Notes under the pieces: model-generated | Seen by the model: only the letters and a program-made list of their open reading frames with translations | Database searches by the model: none | Told to the model about the DNA's origin: nothing | Made by a program: the position numbers and the translations under genes | Shown: one piece after another, positions 1 to 10,520 of the stretch | How the letters are laid out: every line of letters starts with the position of its first letter | Numbering within the stretch: position 1 is the stretch's first letter | Source: Palaemon carinicauda | Taxonomy: Eukaryota; Arthropoda; Malacostraca; Decapoda; Palaemonidae | Length of the DNA: 64,000 nt | Assembly: GCF_036898095.1 (NCBI RefSeq) | Contig: NC_090730.1 | Span: forward strand, 22,294,666 to 22,358,665 | Direction: 5' to 3'

Positions 1-632
1 TTTTATCTTTATATCTCTATAAAGAATTTATATTCCTTAACTGTTTCTATCTTCATATCTCTATTAAGAATTTATATTCCTTAGCTATTTCTGTCTTTAT
101 ATCTCTATAAAGAATTTATATTCCTTAACTATTTCTATCTTTATATCTCTTTTAAGAATGTATATTCCTTAACTGTTTCTATCTTTATATCTCTATAAAT
201 AATTTATATTTCTTAACTGTTTTTATCTTTATATCTCTATAAAGAATTTATATTTCTTAACTGTTTTTATCTTTATATCTCTATAAAGAATTTACATTCC
301 TTAGCTATTTCTGTCTTTATATCTCTATAAAGAATTTATATTCCTTAACTATTTCTATCTTTATATCTCTTTTAAGAATGTATATTCCTTAACGGTTTCT
401 ATCTTTATATCTCTATAAATAATTTATATTTCTTAACTGTTTTTATATCTCTATAAAGAATTTATATTCCTTAACTGTTTCTATCTTCATATCTCTATTA
501 AGAATTTATATTCCTTAGATGTTTCTATCTTTATATCTCTATAAAGAATTTATATTCCTTAACTGTTTCTGTCTTCATATCTCTATAAAGAATTTATATT
601 CCTTAGATGTTTCTATCTTTACATCTCTTTCA
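1..632. repeat. 44-bp AT-rich tandem repeat (satellite)
   Basis: About 14 diverged copies of a unit containing ATATCTCTATAAAGAATTT and TTCCTTAACTGTTTCTATC. Successive ATATCT starts at 11, 55 and 99 give a period of 44 bp. The array is cut by the window start and ends near 632, where sequence becomes unique. No coding potential is seen. Confidence 0.9.
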
Positions 633-849
633 AGAGATATAGTAAGGGTATTTTAACTCGATTGTTCATATTATTCGTAGGTCAACTTACCGAAGTCTTT
701 GATGTTTTAGGATTATTTACGGTAGGTCTACATTTCATATAATCCATTTAAGGCTTATATCGATTATCCCTTCTTAATTTGATGAATTTACTTATTTTAA
801 TTTGTTGGCCCCTTGTTTCAGGAACCATAAACTAAAGGAACCCTTCTCT

Positions 850-1401
850 ACTACATTGGATCCTTCTCTCTGGTTACAGTTCACTTTCCCTTTACCCACA
901 CATACACCGAATAGTCTGGCCTATTCTTTACAGATTCCCCTCTGTCCTCATACACATGACAACACTGAGATTACCAAACAATTCTTCTTCACCCAAGGGG
1001 TTAACTACTGTACTGTAATTGTTCAGTGGCCACTTTCCTCTTGGTAAGGGTAGAAGAGACTCTTTATCCATGATAAGCAGCTCTTCTAGGAGAAGGACAC
1101 TCCAAAATCAAACCATTGTTCTCTAGTCTTGGGTAGTGCCATAGCCTCTGTACCATGGTCTTCCACTATCTTAGGTTAGAGTTCTCTTGCTTGAGGGTAC
1201 ACTCGGGCACACTATTCTATCTAATATCTCTTCCTCGTGTTTTGTTAAAGTTTTTATAGTTTACATAAGAGATATTTATTTTATTATTCTTAAAATATTT
1301 ATTTTTTCCTTGTTTCCTTTCCTCACTCGGCTATTTTCCTTGTTGGAGCCCCTAGGCTTATAGCATTCTGCTTTTCCCACTAGGGTTGTAGCTTAGCAAT
1401 T

Positions 1402-1456
<55 letters not shown>
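850..1456 (+). mobile_element. SINE-like element with (TAA)n tail
   Basis: This block recurs at 22880-23640, 25585-26240 and 27155-27818. It runs from TACTACATTGGATCC-like sequence through a conserved 3' segment (CTTATAGCATTCTGCTTTTC, then GGGTTGTAGCTTAGC) into a TAA microsatellite. The 3' segment matches the 3' end of the LINE at 35829-46200. The first ~250 bp (head) is not in that LINE, so this is read as a non-autonomous SINE-like element mobilised by it. An 81-codon ORF here is incidental. Confidence 0.7.
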
Positions 1457-1457
<1 letters not shown>

Positions 1458-1952
1458 CTGGGGCTAGACGGTAATTGGCACTTTGTCTTTACTGTAGCCA
1501 ACCCACTCATTTAGATATGACATATCTATTTTGACATTGTTAATAGTTTATATATGACATATCTGTTTTGACGTTGTTACTGTGCCCTGGTCAACTTACT
1601 ACCTGTGCTTTACAATTACTGAACTAACATTGACCATTCACTAGGGAAATGTCTTCTGTGATTCTACCGTTAATCACTGATACTTATTATCAGATAAAGA
1701 GGATGGCAATAATTGAAATAAAATATACTAACTGGCAACTCCACGAGTTTTTAACGAACTGCGTACGATGAATTTTGCAATTTGTTGCATCAGTTTTGAC
1801 GCGAACTATATATAGTTTGTTAGTGTACAGGTGTACTGGTTATCTTATTATGATGAAAAAAACATCCTGTGATAGCAGATTACTCGGTCTTTTGTATGAT
1901 TACGTTCACTGACTGTATCCAAGCTGAACAACTCGGTATTATACAGTATTTT

Positions 1953-2093
1953 AATGTTACTGTTCTTGAAATATTTTAATTGTTCATTACTTCTCTTGTG
2001 GTTTATTTATTTCCTTTCCTCTCTGGGCTATTTTTCCCTGTTCGAGCATTGGGCTATGGCATCCTGTTTTTCCAACTACGGTTGTAGCTTAGC

Positions 2094-2151
<58 letters not shown>
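1953..2151 (+). mobile_element. 5'-truncated LINE/SINE 3' end with (TAA)n tail
   Basis: Only the shared 3' part is present: TTAATGTTACTGTTCTTGAA, the CTGGGCTATTTTTCCCTG segment, GGTTGTAGCTTAGC, then about 20 TAA units. 5' truncation with a constant 3' end is typical of target-primed reverse transcription. The poly-asparagine ORF across it is a microsatellite artefact. Confidence 0.75.
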
Positions 2152-2152
<1 letters not shown>

Positions 2153-2263
2153 TAATAGGCAAAGCATCCATTGAAACTTTTTTGAACATTGGTAACATTT
2201 CTCACTGAAATTGGCAACACTTCTTGCTATTTTTAATGCGTCATTTTCTGTTAAGAATTAATA

Positions 2264-2264
<1 letters not shown>

Positions 2265-2336
<72 letters not shown>

Positions 2337-2380
2337 ATACATATATATACATACATACATACATACATACATACATACAA
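2265..2380. repeat. (AT)n / (ATAC)n compound microsatellite
   Basis: A run of alternating AT from about 2265 to 2327 is followed by ATAC/ATGT units to 2380. Simple sequence; no gene is seen between 2152 and 2500. Confidence 0.95.
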
Positions 2381-2509
2381 TTTGCCCATTATAATGTATG
2401 AATTTATTATTATTGTTATCTCATTTGCAAAAAAAAATAAAAAAAAAGTAATTTCGAATAAATACTATTTTCTTTAGTTATGGGTAATGTTGAAGAATTG
2501 GAGTACAGT

Positions 2510-3035
2510 ATGGTGGTGGTTTGAAAGTTCCACCCACGAAAATTCCTCCCAGAAAATTCCACCATAACAAATTTCACCCATAGTTAAGTTCCACTCACAA
2601 AAAAAATCCTCCAAAAAAATCAACATAAAAAGTTTCACTCATGGTAAAATTTCATCAAAAATTTCTACCAGAAAATTCCATCTTCAAAAATGCCATCAAT
2701 GATAAATTCCACCCTCGAAAATTTCTCCCAGAAAATTCCACCATCAAAAAATCCTCCCAGAAAGTTTCACCTACAATTAAGTTTCACCCACGAAAATTCC
2801 TCCCAGAAAATTCCATCATAAAAATTTCACCTATAGTTAAGTTCCACCCACGAAAATTCCTCCCAGAAAATTCCACCATCAGAATTTGCACCCACAGTAA
2901 AGTTCCACCCACAAAAATTCTTTCCTGAAAATTTCATCATCAAAAATTTCACCCATGGTAAAGTTCCAAACACGAAAATTCTTTACAGAAAATTCCACCA
3001 TCAAAATTGTTCCCCGTGGAATATTCCACCCTTTG
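2510..3035. repeat. Left arm of inverted 29-bp minisatellite
   Basis: Diverged tandem units of the type CCACCCACGAAAATTCCTCC followed by CAGAAAATT. Their reverse complement is the unit that makes up 8750-10118, so the two arrays form inverted arms. The arms flank 3036-8749, which contains the LINE at 3778-8355. The left arm is shorter and more diverged than the right. ORFs in it are by-products of the repeat. Confidence 0.85.
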
Positions 3036-3645
3036 AAAATTTTATCTATTATTCTTTTTTCTCTCCTAAATTAAATAACCATAATCATTAAACATCCACA
3101 TCTTGTTGCTTAATCACTTTAAACGACCATCTTCATTAAACGACCATCTTCATTAAACGCCCATTATTTAAAATGTTTAATTAATTCAAACAATTGTTTC
3201 TCTCCAATATTTACAGTTACTTAATAACCAAAGAGATCACCTACAATTTTTATTTTTCGTTAAATCCTCTTTGATTTACGTGTAAACAATTAACCAATGC
3301 AATGTATCATGGATTTTTAGATTATCTTTGCACAACGCTTTCACTTCAGTGTTTGTTATTGCTGATGCGTCAGGATGTTTATATAATTTAAGTCAGCGCT
3401 GCTGGCGTAAGATTTATGAGATAGAGAAGAAGGTTCGTTATGATACTGACTTTGTTTGCTTGGAAAGTGAAATCATTTTATCGTGGATTGGTTTCTGATG
3501 ATGAATATAAGACTACAGGTTTTATTTCCTATTTTGAACGGTGCTGTTTTTGTATGCGATCTCAAAGTCGTGCATTAGCTTTGGTGTGCAATCTCGCTTC
3601 ACTTCATGGCGAAGCAAGAACCATTAGATTTTCTAAAATAAATAA
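3036..3645. other. AT-rich spacer, no gene seen
   Basis: No credible coding region. It contains direct repeats of CGACCATCTTCATTAAA near 3124-3160. A GTATGCGATCTC segment near 3553 is the reverse complement of GAGATCGCATAC near 8488, and AACCATTAGATTTTCT occurs in direct orientation at about 3620 and 8399. These shared pieces suggest both flanks of the LINE belong to one older repeat. Confidence 0.5.
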
Positions 3646-3652
3646 AAAAAAA

Positions 3653-3654
<2 letters not shown>

Positions 3655-3711
<57 letters not shown>
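3655..3711. repeat. (AT)n microsatellite
   Basis: Uninterrupted alternating AT of about 57 bases. The isoleucine/tyrosine run in an ORF crossing it is an artefact. Confidence 0.95.
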
Positions 3712-3713
<2 letters not shown>

Positions 3714-4072
3714 AGGAATAATTATCTATGAAATAATAATAATCAATCATTGATGTTAGCCTGTGCAGCTTAACATTACTGGCTGCCAGTACAGACAGAG
3801 CTTGACGTTTTTAGGGGGTTAGACACGTACGGGTGTGGACGTGTGTTTCAGTGCTCTGTATCGAATCTGGCTTTAAACGGAATCATTGTGTATTTCGTTG
3901 TTTGTACTATGAAAAATCTCTTTGTGGGTGTTTGCTAGTGTTGACATTAGTGAAATATAGTGCTAAAAATCAGTGGTTTCCTTGTATGTGAGGTCTGTAG
4001 TGAAAGGCCTGACCCAGCATTTTTGCGTTGGGGTGGGGCTACTTGAAAAGTTCATTGAAATAATGATTCAAT

Positions 4073-5317
4073 ATGTCTTTCCTTAGAAAACGAAAAGGAA
4101 GACGTAATCCCGTGAATGATCTCGGTCTATTTATGAATGAAATTGACGAGGTACTCACAGGAAGGGAGGAAAGTATAATGGCAGCAGCTTATGAAGAATG
4201 TGATGACGGAGGCAATCATGGCATGTGTGGGCACTGTGAGTCCTATGTCAATGATGGGATGCAATGCGACCAATGCCGAAGATGGTACCATGATGAAAAA
4301 GCTTGCTCTAATTTAAAGGATGGTTCAAGTACTCTTTTAAAAAGCAGGAACATCATTTATAAATGTCCAAAATGTGTTGAGTCTGCATGTGTTGATGACA
4401 TAACGAGACTAAGCATCATCATAGAGGAGATGAAGGTAAATGTACAACAACAGATGTCTGGTTTTATGGATATGATAACTGCTCAATACATGGATATGCG
4501 TCAAGAAATTGTCGAGCTGAAAGAGAAACTTATGGAATATGAAAAAGAGAATGTGACCAAGACTACATATGCAAGTAAGTTAAAATCAAGAAACACTTTG
4601 GTTATAAAATCTACGGAGGAAAATAAGAAGGCTTCAGATATCAAGAAAACTATCATGAAGAAGATAACCACGAATGTCGAACAGGTCAAAACCTCTAAAC
4701 AAGGCCACTTGGTAGTTAATTTTGCGGATAAAACTGGGTTAGAAAAGGCTAAAAATGACTTAGAAGAGGTCAAGAATGACATTAAGGTAGAAGTAGATAA
4801 AAAGGATCTACTTAAACCGAAGATCAAGGTCTGCAATATTGATGAAAATGAAGATGATATAATTGCCAGTATAATGGAGAAGAATGAATGGTTGAATGAT
4901 ATATGTGAAAATGAAGAAGACTTTAAATTGATCAGGAAGTTTAAATCAAGACAAAGCGGTAAATTACATGTCATTATAAAGTGTAGTCCAACTATCAGGA
5001 AAGTCTTCCGTAAAAGAGATGATAGAGTATATACCACGCTTGGAGGATGCTGTAAAATCTATGATTCCTACAATGTATTTCAGTGTTATAAATGCCAAGA
5101 ATTTGGTCATTCTGCTGAAAATTGTAGCAAGACTCAGGTATGTGCCAAGTGTAGCCAGGATCATCGAACCACGGATTGTAATGTAAATACGTTAAAGTGT
5201 CATAACTGCACAATGAGGAATTACAATGATACGAATCATAGGACATATGATGATAACTGTAAGGTATACAAGGAGGAGCTTACCAGGATAAAAAATAGAA
5301 CCGATCATGGAGTCTAG
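4073..5317 (+). CDS. LINE ORF1 protein with PHD finger and CCHC zinc knuckles
   Basis: A 414-residue ORF1 protein, presumably the RNA-binding chaperone of the LINE ribonucleoprotein. A C4HC3 PHD-type finger is complete at residues 52-101 (C52, C55, C65, C68, H73, C78, C98, C101). Residues about 115-170 are acidic and coiled-coil-like, and the middle is lysine-rich. Three zinc knuckles follow: CYKCQEFGHSAENC (338-351), CAKCSQDHRTTDC (357-369) and a longer CxxC...H...C module (376-396). The stop at 5315-5317 overlaps the ORF2 start by 11 nt, ORF2 being in the +1 frame, so ORF2 could be reached by reinitiation. The first ATG is used. PHD fingers in ORF1 are known from CR1/L2-type LINEs. Exact clade is uncertain. 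Confidence 0.85.
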   Translation: MSFLRKRKGRRNPVNDLGLFMNEIDEVLTGREESIMAAAYEECDDGGNHGMCGHCESYVNDGMQCDQCRRWYHDEKACSNLKDGSSTLLKSRNIIYKCPKCVESACVDDITRLSIIIEEMKVNVQQQMSGFMDMITAQYMDMRQEIVELKEKLMEYEKENVTKTTYASKLKSRNTLVIKSTEENKKASDIKKTIMKKITTNVEQVKTSKQGHLVVNFADKTGLEKAKNDLEEVKNDIKVEVDKKDLLKPKIKVCNIDENEDDIIASIMEKNEWLNDICENEEDFKLIRKFKSRQSGKLHVIIKCSPTIRKVFRKRDDRVYTTLGGCCKIYDSYNVFQCYKCQEFGHSAENCSKTQVCAKCSQDHRTTDCNVNTLKCHNCTMRNYNDTNHRTYDDNCKVYKEELTRIKNRTDHGV

Positions 5318-8213
5318 CCCATTGGTTAAGTGTGGTCTGATAAATATTCAATCGGTGGGGAATAAAACCTTAGAGATTAGAAATCTTATTAACGAGATGG
5401 AATTAGATTTATGCTTATTAACGGAAACTTGGTTGCAGGGAAATATTAGTGATAACTCAAAGATTCAGGAGATGACACCGTGTACTCATGATTTCTATCA
5501 CGTACCAAGAAAGGACAAAACTGGAGGAGGAGTGGGTGTCTTTGTGTCGAAAACTTTCTCTAGGGTTTCTATCATGAATGAAATGGTATTTGAAACGTTT
5601 GAATATATCTGTTTAAAACTGACAAGAAACAATAAGGTATTGAATATAATATCATTATATAGACCACCAGCGAGTAATATGACTAAATTCATTGAAGAAT
5701 TTAGTATTCTTGTGGGTGTGGTGGACGATATTAAAAATACATTAATTGGTGGAGACTTCAACTGTTGGGTAGATGATGAAAATGATAATAAGGCTAAAGA
5801 ACTCAAGGAAGTATTTGAGATGTTTAATTTAATAAACAGTGTTTTGGTATCAACGTCAGTAGGTGGTCATACACTCGACTTGGTCATATGTGGAAAAGAC
5901 TCAGACCTAATAAAAAACCTTGAAGTGGAACCAGACTTTGAGATCTCAAAAACACATAAACTCATCACCTTTAATGTTAATATAAATTGCACCAGAGTAT
6001 TGAAAAAATGGATCACATATAGGGAACGGGAAAATTTTGATGCTGAGAATTTTATTGAAGCTAGTGTAGCGCAAATGTCTTGTGTGAACACACAATGTGA
6101 ACATATGGTAGACATAGAATGTGTTGGGTGCTATACCAAGAAATACAACGACAATTTTGGAAAAATGTACGATACCATGTGTCCCATAAAGAACAAACAA
6201 ATAGTGGTACGCGAAAATGTTAGATGGTATAATAGTGAACTATTAAAGGCAAAAAGACACAGACGTAAGATGGAAGGTAGATGGAAAAGAGCCAAATCCT
6301 TACAAGCCAGAAATCTATATAATAAGGCCAGAAATGACTATAACATCCTGTTAGAAAAAACAAAAAGAAAATTCTACAACGGCGAATGTAAAAAAACTAA
6401 TAACATGAAGGACTTTCATAAAAACCTTGATGATTTGATGGGATTAAAGAAAAAATATGTCTTGCCTGATAATGTTTGTGCAGAGAGTTTTGCTATATTC
6501 TTTAGTGAAAAAATTGATAAAATCTATAGAGGCTTCCCCCAAAATCACTTGGAGGGACAGTCAGCTATGCCAGTGAAAGAGGGAAAGAAGTTAATAAAAT
6601 TTAGGGAGATAAATATGTGCGACTTGTTAAAGGTTATGAGAGAGATGAAGAATACATATTGTGGAAACGACCCTTTCCCAAACAGTTCAATAATTGAAGC
6701 TCCAAACAAACAAGTCGTATATAATATTTACCTGAACATAATTAACCTAAGTATATCGCAATCCTGTTTTCCTAGCTGTGAAAAAACTGCGTTGATCAAA
6801 CCAATTTACAAAGGGAAAGGTGATGTAAACGAGCTAAATTCATATAGGCCCATTTCAAATTTATCCTACATGTCAAAGCTTATTGAAAAAGTCATAAGTG
6901 AGCAATTGTGGGCGCATATTGACGAGTTACAGGTATTCCCGGAAAATCAATCGGCCTACAGAGCTAATCATTCTACAGAAACTACTTTGTGCTCAATAAT
7001 GAATGATATGATAGGTCTTCTTGATGGGGGAAAGTGTGGAATTTTAATTATGTTAGATCTTAGTGCTGCTTTTGACACTGTTGTGCACGAGTACTTACTT
7101 GACGACTTGAAGTCTATTGGAGTGACTCAGGAAGCACTGAAATTTTTGCGAAGTTACTTAGTGAACAGGAAGACTATTGTAGAAGTTTCTGGAAACCGAT
7201 CCAATGAGAGAATTCTTATGAAGGGTGTACCACAGGGTAGTGTCCTGGGCCCTATCTTGTTTAACATATATACTATCGAGCTATCACACATCTTGAAAAA
7301 ACACAAAGTGGGTTTTAAACTATATGCAGATGATACTCAGTTTTACCTCTCAATTTCAACAACACAAGATACAAAGAAGAAAATTGATGAGATAATGACT
7401 GAAATAAAAACATGGATGCAGAGGAAAAAGCTCAAATTAAATGATGATAAAACAGAATGTATGTTCTTTGGCACAAGGGTGGCTTTGAAGAATTACCAGT
7501 TAATTCAAAGTATAAAAATTGGTGATGCTGATGTTGGGATTGTGCCTGTTGTGAAAAATTTGGGTGTACTGATAGACTGTAATTTGTCAATGAAGGACCA
7601 AATTGTGAACACAGTGAAAGTGTGTAACTATCACCTGAGAAACATAGCATTTATTAGAAAATATTTAACAGAGGGCAGTACAAAAATTTTAGTGGTGAGT
7701 CATGTAATATCAAGGCTTGATTATTGCAATTCTCTGTACTACAAATTGCCCAATACACTACTAAGGAAGCTTCAAAATGTGCAAAACCGGGCGGCTAGAC
7801 TGATAAAAGGCATTAAATTTCGGGAGAGAATAACTCCTGCACTGATCGATCTACATTGGTTACCTGTTAAGGCTAGGATTGAATTTAAAATTTGCTTGTT
7901 GACTCACAAAGCACTTACAGGTGATAAGCCAAAATATCTTCGTGATTGCTTGATCCCCTACCCTGAAGCTACCAGCGCCACTGTAAGAGTTAGACATGCA
8001 GATGACCCCCATAGACTATTCGAAATTAGTGTGAATCATGCAATAGGAGGAAGAACGTTCAGTTATGCTGCACCGAGACTCTTTAACGACCTTCCACTCG
8101 ATGTCAAGACTAGCACAAATGTGGCTGCCTTCAAGAAAAACCTGAAGACTTATCTTTTTAGAAAGTGTTATAATAGTGACCTGAAAACTATTAAGCCTGA
8201 ATACAAATGCTAG
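5307..8213 (+). CDS. LINE ORF2: AP endonuclease and reverse transcriptase
   Basis: A 968-residue protein. Residues 1-220 are an apurinic-type endonuclease that would nick the target (INIQSVGNK, LLTETWL, GGDFNCW and GHTLDLVI motifs). The reverse transcriptase follows: Y-RPIS-LS near residue 515, LDLSAAFDTV near 585, GVPQGSVLGP near 640 and the catalytic LYADDTQFY near 672. The C-terminus carries HWLPVKARIEFK and a LFNDLPLDV/FKKNLKTYLF tail typical of L2/CR1/Rex1 ORF2. No RNase H domain is seen, as expected for this group. All visible catalytic motifs are intact and the frame is uninterrupted. Start chosen at the ATG overlapping the ORF1 stop. Confidence 0.9.
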   Translation: MESSPLVKCGLINIQSVGNKTLEIRNLINEMELDLCLLTETWLQGNISDNSKIQEMTPCTHDFYHVPRKDKTGGGVGVFVSKTFSRVSIMNEMVFETFEYICLKLTRNNKVLNIISLYRPPASNMTKFIEEFSILVGVVDDIKNTLIGGDFNCWVDDENDNKAKELKEVFEMFNLINSVLVSTSVGGHTLDLVICGKDSDLIKNLEVEPDFEISKTHKLITFNVNINCTRVLKKWITYRERENFDAENFIEASVAQMSCVNTQCEHMVDIECVGCYTKKYNDNFGKMYDTMCPIKNKQIVVRENVRWYNSELLKAKRHRRKMEGRWKRAKSLQARNLYNKARNDYNILLEKTKRKFYNGECKKTNNMKDFHKNLDDLMGLKKKYVLPDNVCAESFAIFFSEKIDKIYRGFPQNHLEGQSAMPVKEGKKLIKFREINMCDLLKVMREMKNTYCGNDPFPNSSIIEAPNKQVVYNIYLNIINLSISQSCFPSCEKTALIKPIYKGKGDVNELNSYRPISNLSYMSKLIEKVISEQLWAHIDELQVFPENQSAYRANHSTETTLCSIMNDMIGLLDGGKCGILIMLDLSAAFDTVVHEYLLDDLKSIGVTQEALKFLRSYLVNRKTIVEVSGNRSNERILMKGVPQGSVLGPILFNIYTIELSHILKKHKVGFKLYADDTQFYLSISTTQDTKKKIDEIMTEIKTWMQRKKLKLNDDKTECMFFGTRVALKNYQLIQSIKIGDADVGIVPVVKNLGVLIDCNLSMKDQIVNTVKVCNYHLRNIAFIRKYLTEGSTKILVVSHVISRLDYCNSLYYKLPNTLLRKLQNVQNRAARLIKGIKFRERITPALIDLHWLPVKARIEFKICLLTHKALTGDKPKYLRDCLIPYPEATSATVRVRHADDPHRLFEISVNHAIGGRTFSYAAPRLFNDLPLDVKTSTNVAAFKKNLKTYLFRKCYNSDLKTIKPEYKC

Positions 8214-8355
8214 CGAAATAACTGATAACGATACAGAGCAAAATATTAACTGGAAAGGAATTATTTTTTCATACACCAAGGCCCGCCTGAACAGACCTTG
8301 TGTTTGATGGAGGGCGAGAAATAAACCTCTAAAAGTAAAAGTAAAAGTAAAGTAA

Positions 8356-8749
8356 GTTTATGTTTTCACGAGCAAAGCGAGCCGCACGGCGAAGAAAAAC
8401 CATTAGATTTTCTGTTATTCCTATTTTTTACCTATTAAAAATATAAAAATTACATACCAAAGTAAAAGAATAATTTCTGAGATCACGCCATAAATGAGAT
8501 CGCATACCAAAACAGAACCTTTAGAACAAACTTATATTGGTGTTTCAGCGTGAAAGAGGGGAACTTAGACAAAGAGGTGAACCTCTTTTCCCTATTAAAA
8601 TGTTGTATGTACATGAATGTACTCTAAGTGTTGTACCGAGAACTAACAATCGTGTGGAAGTGTTTAATAATTATTCATTTAAGATAATAAATTTCATTTG
8701 ATGTAATGAATAATTAACGGAAACAAAGTATCATTTATAAAATAAATAT
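8356..8749. other. AT-rich spacer between LINE and right minisatellite arm
   Basis: No coding region. It shares short segments with the spacer left of the LINE (AACCATTAGATTTTCT in direct orientation; GAGATCGCATAC inverted). A short palindrome AAAGAGGTGAACCTCTTT occurs near 8572-8589. Confidence 0.5.
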
Positions 8750-10118
8750 TTTGTGGGTAGAATTTTACATTGGTGGAATTTCCTGGGTAGAATTTTCTGG
8801 GGGCATTTTTGTGGGTGTTATTTTCGTGGGTTAATTTTCTTGAAGGAATCTTCGTGGGTTGATTTTTCTGGGAGGAATTTTTGGGGGTGGAATTTTCATG
8901 GGTGCAATTTCCATGGGAGGAATTTTCATGGGTGCAATTTTCTGGGAGGAATTTTTGTGGGTGCCATTTTCTGGAAGGAAGTTTCGTTGGTGGAATTTTG
9001 TGGGAGGAATTTTCTGGGTGGAATTTTTTGGGGAGGAATATTGGTAGGTGGAATGTTTTGGGAGGAATTTTTGGGGGTGGAATTTTCTGGGAGGAATTTG
9101 TGTGGATCCATTTTTCTGGGAGGAATTTTTATGGGTGCAATTTTCTGGGAGAAATTTTCATGGGTGCAATTTTCTGGGAGGAATTTGTGTGGATCCATTT
9201 TTCTGGGAGGAATTTTCATGGGTGTAATTTTCTGGGAGGAATTTTCATGGGTGCAATTTCCATGGGAGGAATTTTCATGGGTGCAATTTTCTGGGAGGAA
9301 TTTTTGTGGGTGCCATTTTCTGGAAGGAAGTTTCGTTGGTGGAATTTTGTGGGAGGAATTTTCTGGGTGGAATTTTTTGGGGAGGAATATTGGTAGGTGG
9401 AATGTTTTGGGAGGAATTTTTGGGGGTGGAATTTTCTGGGAGGAATTTGTATGGATCCATTTTTCTGGGAGGAATTTTTATGGGTGCAATTTTCTGGGAG
9501 AATTTTCATGGGTGCAATTTTCTGGGAGGAATTTTCATGGGTGCAATTTTCTGGGAGGAATTTTTGTGGGTGCCATTTTCTGGAAGGAAGTTTCGTGGGT
9601 GGAATTTTGTGGGAGGAATTTTCTGGGTGGAATTTTTTGGGGAGGAATATTGGTAGGTGGAATGTTTAGGGAGGAATTTTTGTGGGTGGAATTATCTGGG
9701 AGGAATTTTTGGGGGTGCAATTTTCTGGGAGGAATTTGTGTGGATCCATTTTTCTGGGAGGAATTTTCATGGGTGCAATTTTCCGGGAGGAATTTTCATG
9801 GGTGCAATTTTCTGGGAGGAATTTTCATGGGTGCAATTTTCTGGGAGGAATTTTCATGGGTACAATTTTCTGGGAGGAATTTTCATGGGTACAATTTTCT
9901 GGGAGGAATTTTCATGGGTGCCATTTTCTGGAAGGAAGTTTCGTGGGAGGAATTTTCTGGGTGGAATTTTTTGGGGAGGAATTTTGGTAGGTGGAATGTT
10001 TAGGGAGGAATTTTTGTGGGTGGAATTATCTGGGAGGAATTGTTGGGGGTGGAATTTTCTGGGAGGAATTTGTGTGGGTGCAATTTTCTGGGAGGAATTT
10101 TCGTGTGTGGAATTTACA
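8750..10118. repeat. Right arm of inverted 29-bp minisatellite
   Basis: About 46 copies of a 29-bp unit made of two similar halves (TTTTCTGGGAGGAA and TTTTCATGGGTGCAA). Because 29 is not a multiple of 3, translation cycles through all three frames every 87 nt and gives long stop-free ORFs on both strands. Higher-order similarity (for instance 8940-9110 resembles 9290-9450 and 9550-9690) shows segmental amplification. It is the reverse complement of the array at 2510-3035. Confidence 0.95.
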
Positions 10119-10520
10119 TGGCATCCACTTCGGTAATAATTGTATTAGTTTTCCTCTTAAGTGGAATTGACTTTATTATTTTATATAAATTTGCAACCAA
10201 TTAATTGATAGTAAAGTTTGAAACTCATCTTAAAATGCCATACCATGTTAGTTGATATAAATCTAGATCAATAAATGAAAGGAAAAAAATAATTCTTATT
10301 AAAATTCATTGATATATAGTATGGTCATTGTTATTTACAATTCATTTGCCACAGCAATATTACATAAGGCACATGTCTGCATAAAGATAAAAAGAAGAGA
10401 ACATGGATTTATAAAAAACAAGTAATAGTTATTATTTTAACAAATCAGTGAAGTTACAAAAATATATATCGTTTCTCAAAAGTATCACTTAGAAAGCACC
10501 GCCTGAAACACGTACAGAAG
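10119..10520 (-). other. Probable 3' UTR / downstream flank of LRR gene
   Basis: No ORF of note. On the minus strand, an AATAAA hexamer (plus-strand TTTATT at 10172-10177) lies about 345 nt past the LRR gene stop codon and could be its polyadenylation signal. This is inferred from position only. Confidence 0.4.

Larger units (their letters stand above)
3778..8355 (+). mobile_element. Full-length L2/CR1-like non-LTR retrotransposon (LINE)
   Basis: A 4.6-kb element with a ~300-bp 5' leader, two intact ORFs (4073-5317 and 5307-8213) and a 3' end of AAAGT-type tandem units at 8330-8355. Short microsatellite tails instead of poly(A), a PHD finger in ORF1 and an L2-type ORF2 C-terminus (DLHWLPVKARIEFKICLL) place it in the CR1/L2 group. 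No frameshift or stop interrupts either ORF, so it is a candidate active copy. It sits between the two inverted minisatellite arms. The 5' boundary is approximate and I could not find a target-site duplication. Confidence 0.8.

Noticed and set aside
1954..2208. Poly-asparagine ORF (also at 53963-54196)
   Set aside because: Encoded by TAA/ATT microsatellites at LINE/SINE tails.
2641..2928. 95-codon ORF in the left minisatellite arm
   Set aside because: Same tandem-repeat artefact as the right arm.
4501..5037. 178-codon ORF antisense to LINE ORF1
   Set aside because: Shadow of an AT-rich coding strand; no family features.
8753..10136. Long glycine/phenylalanine-rich ORFs (up to 416 codons) on both strands
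   Set aside because: They follow a 29-bp tandem repeat without stop codons. Three frames cycle every 87 nt, and both strands are open. No sign of a real start, splice or conserved product.
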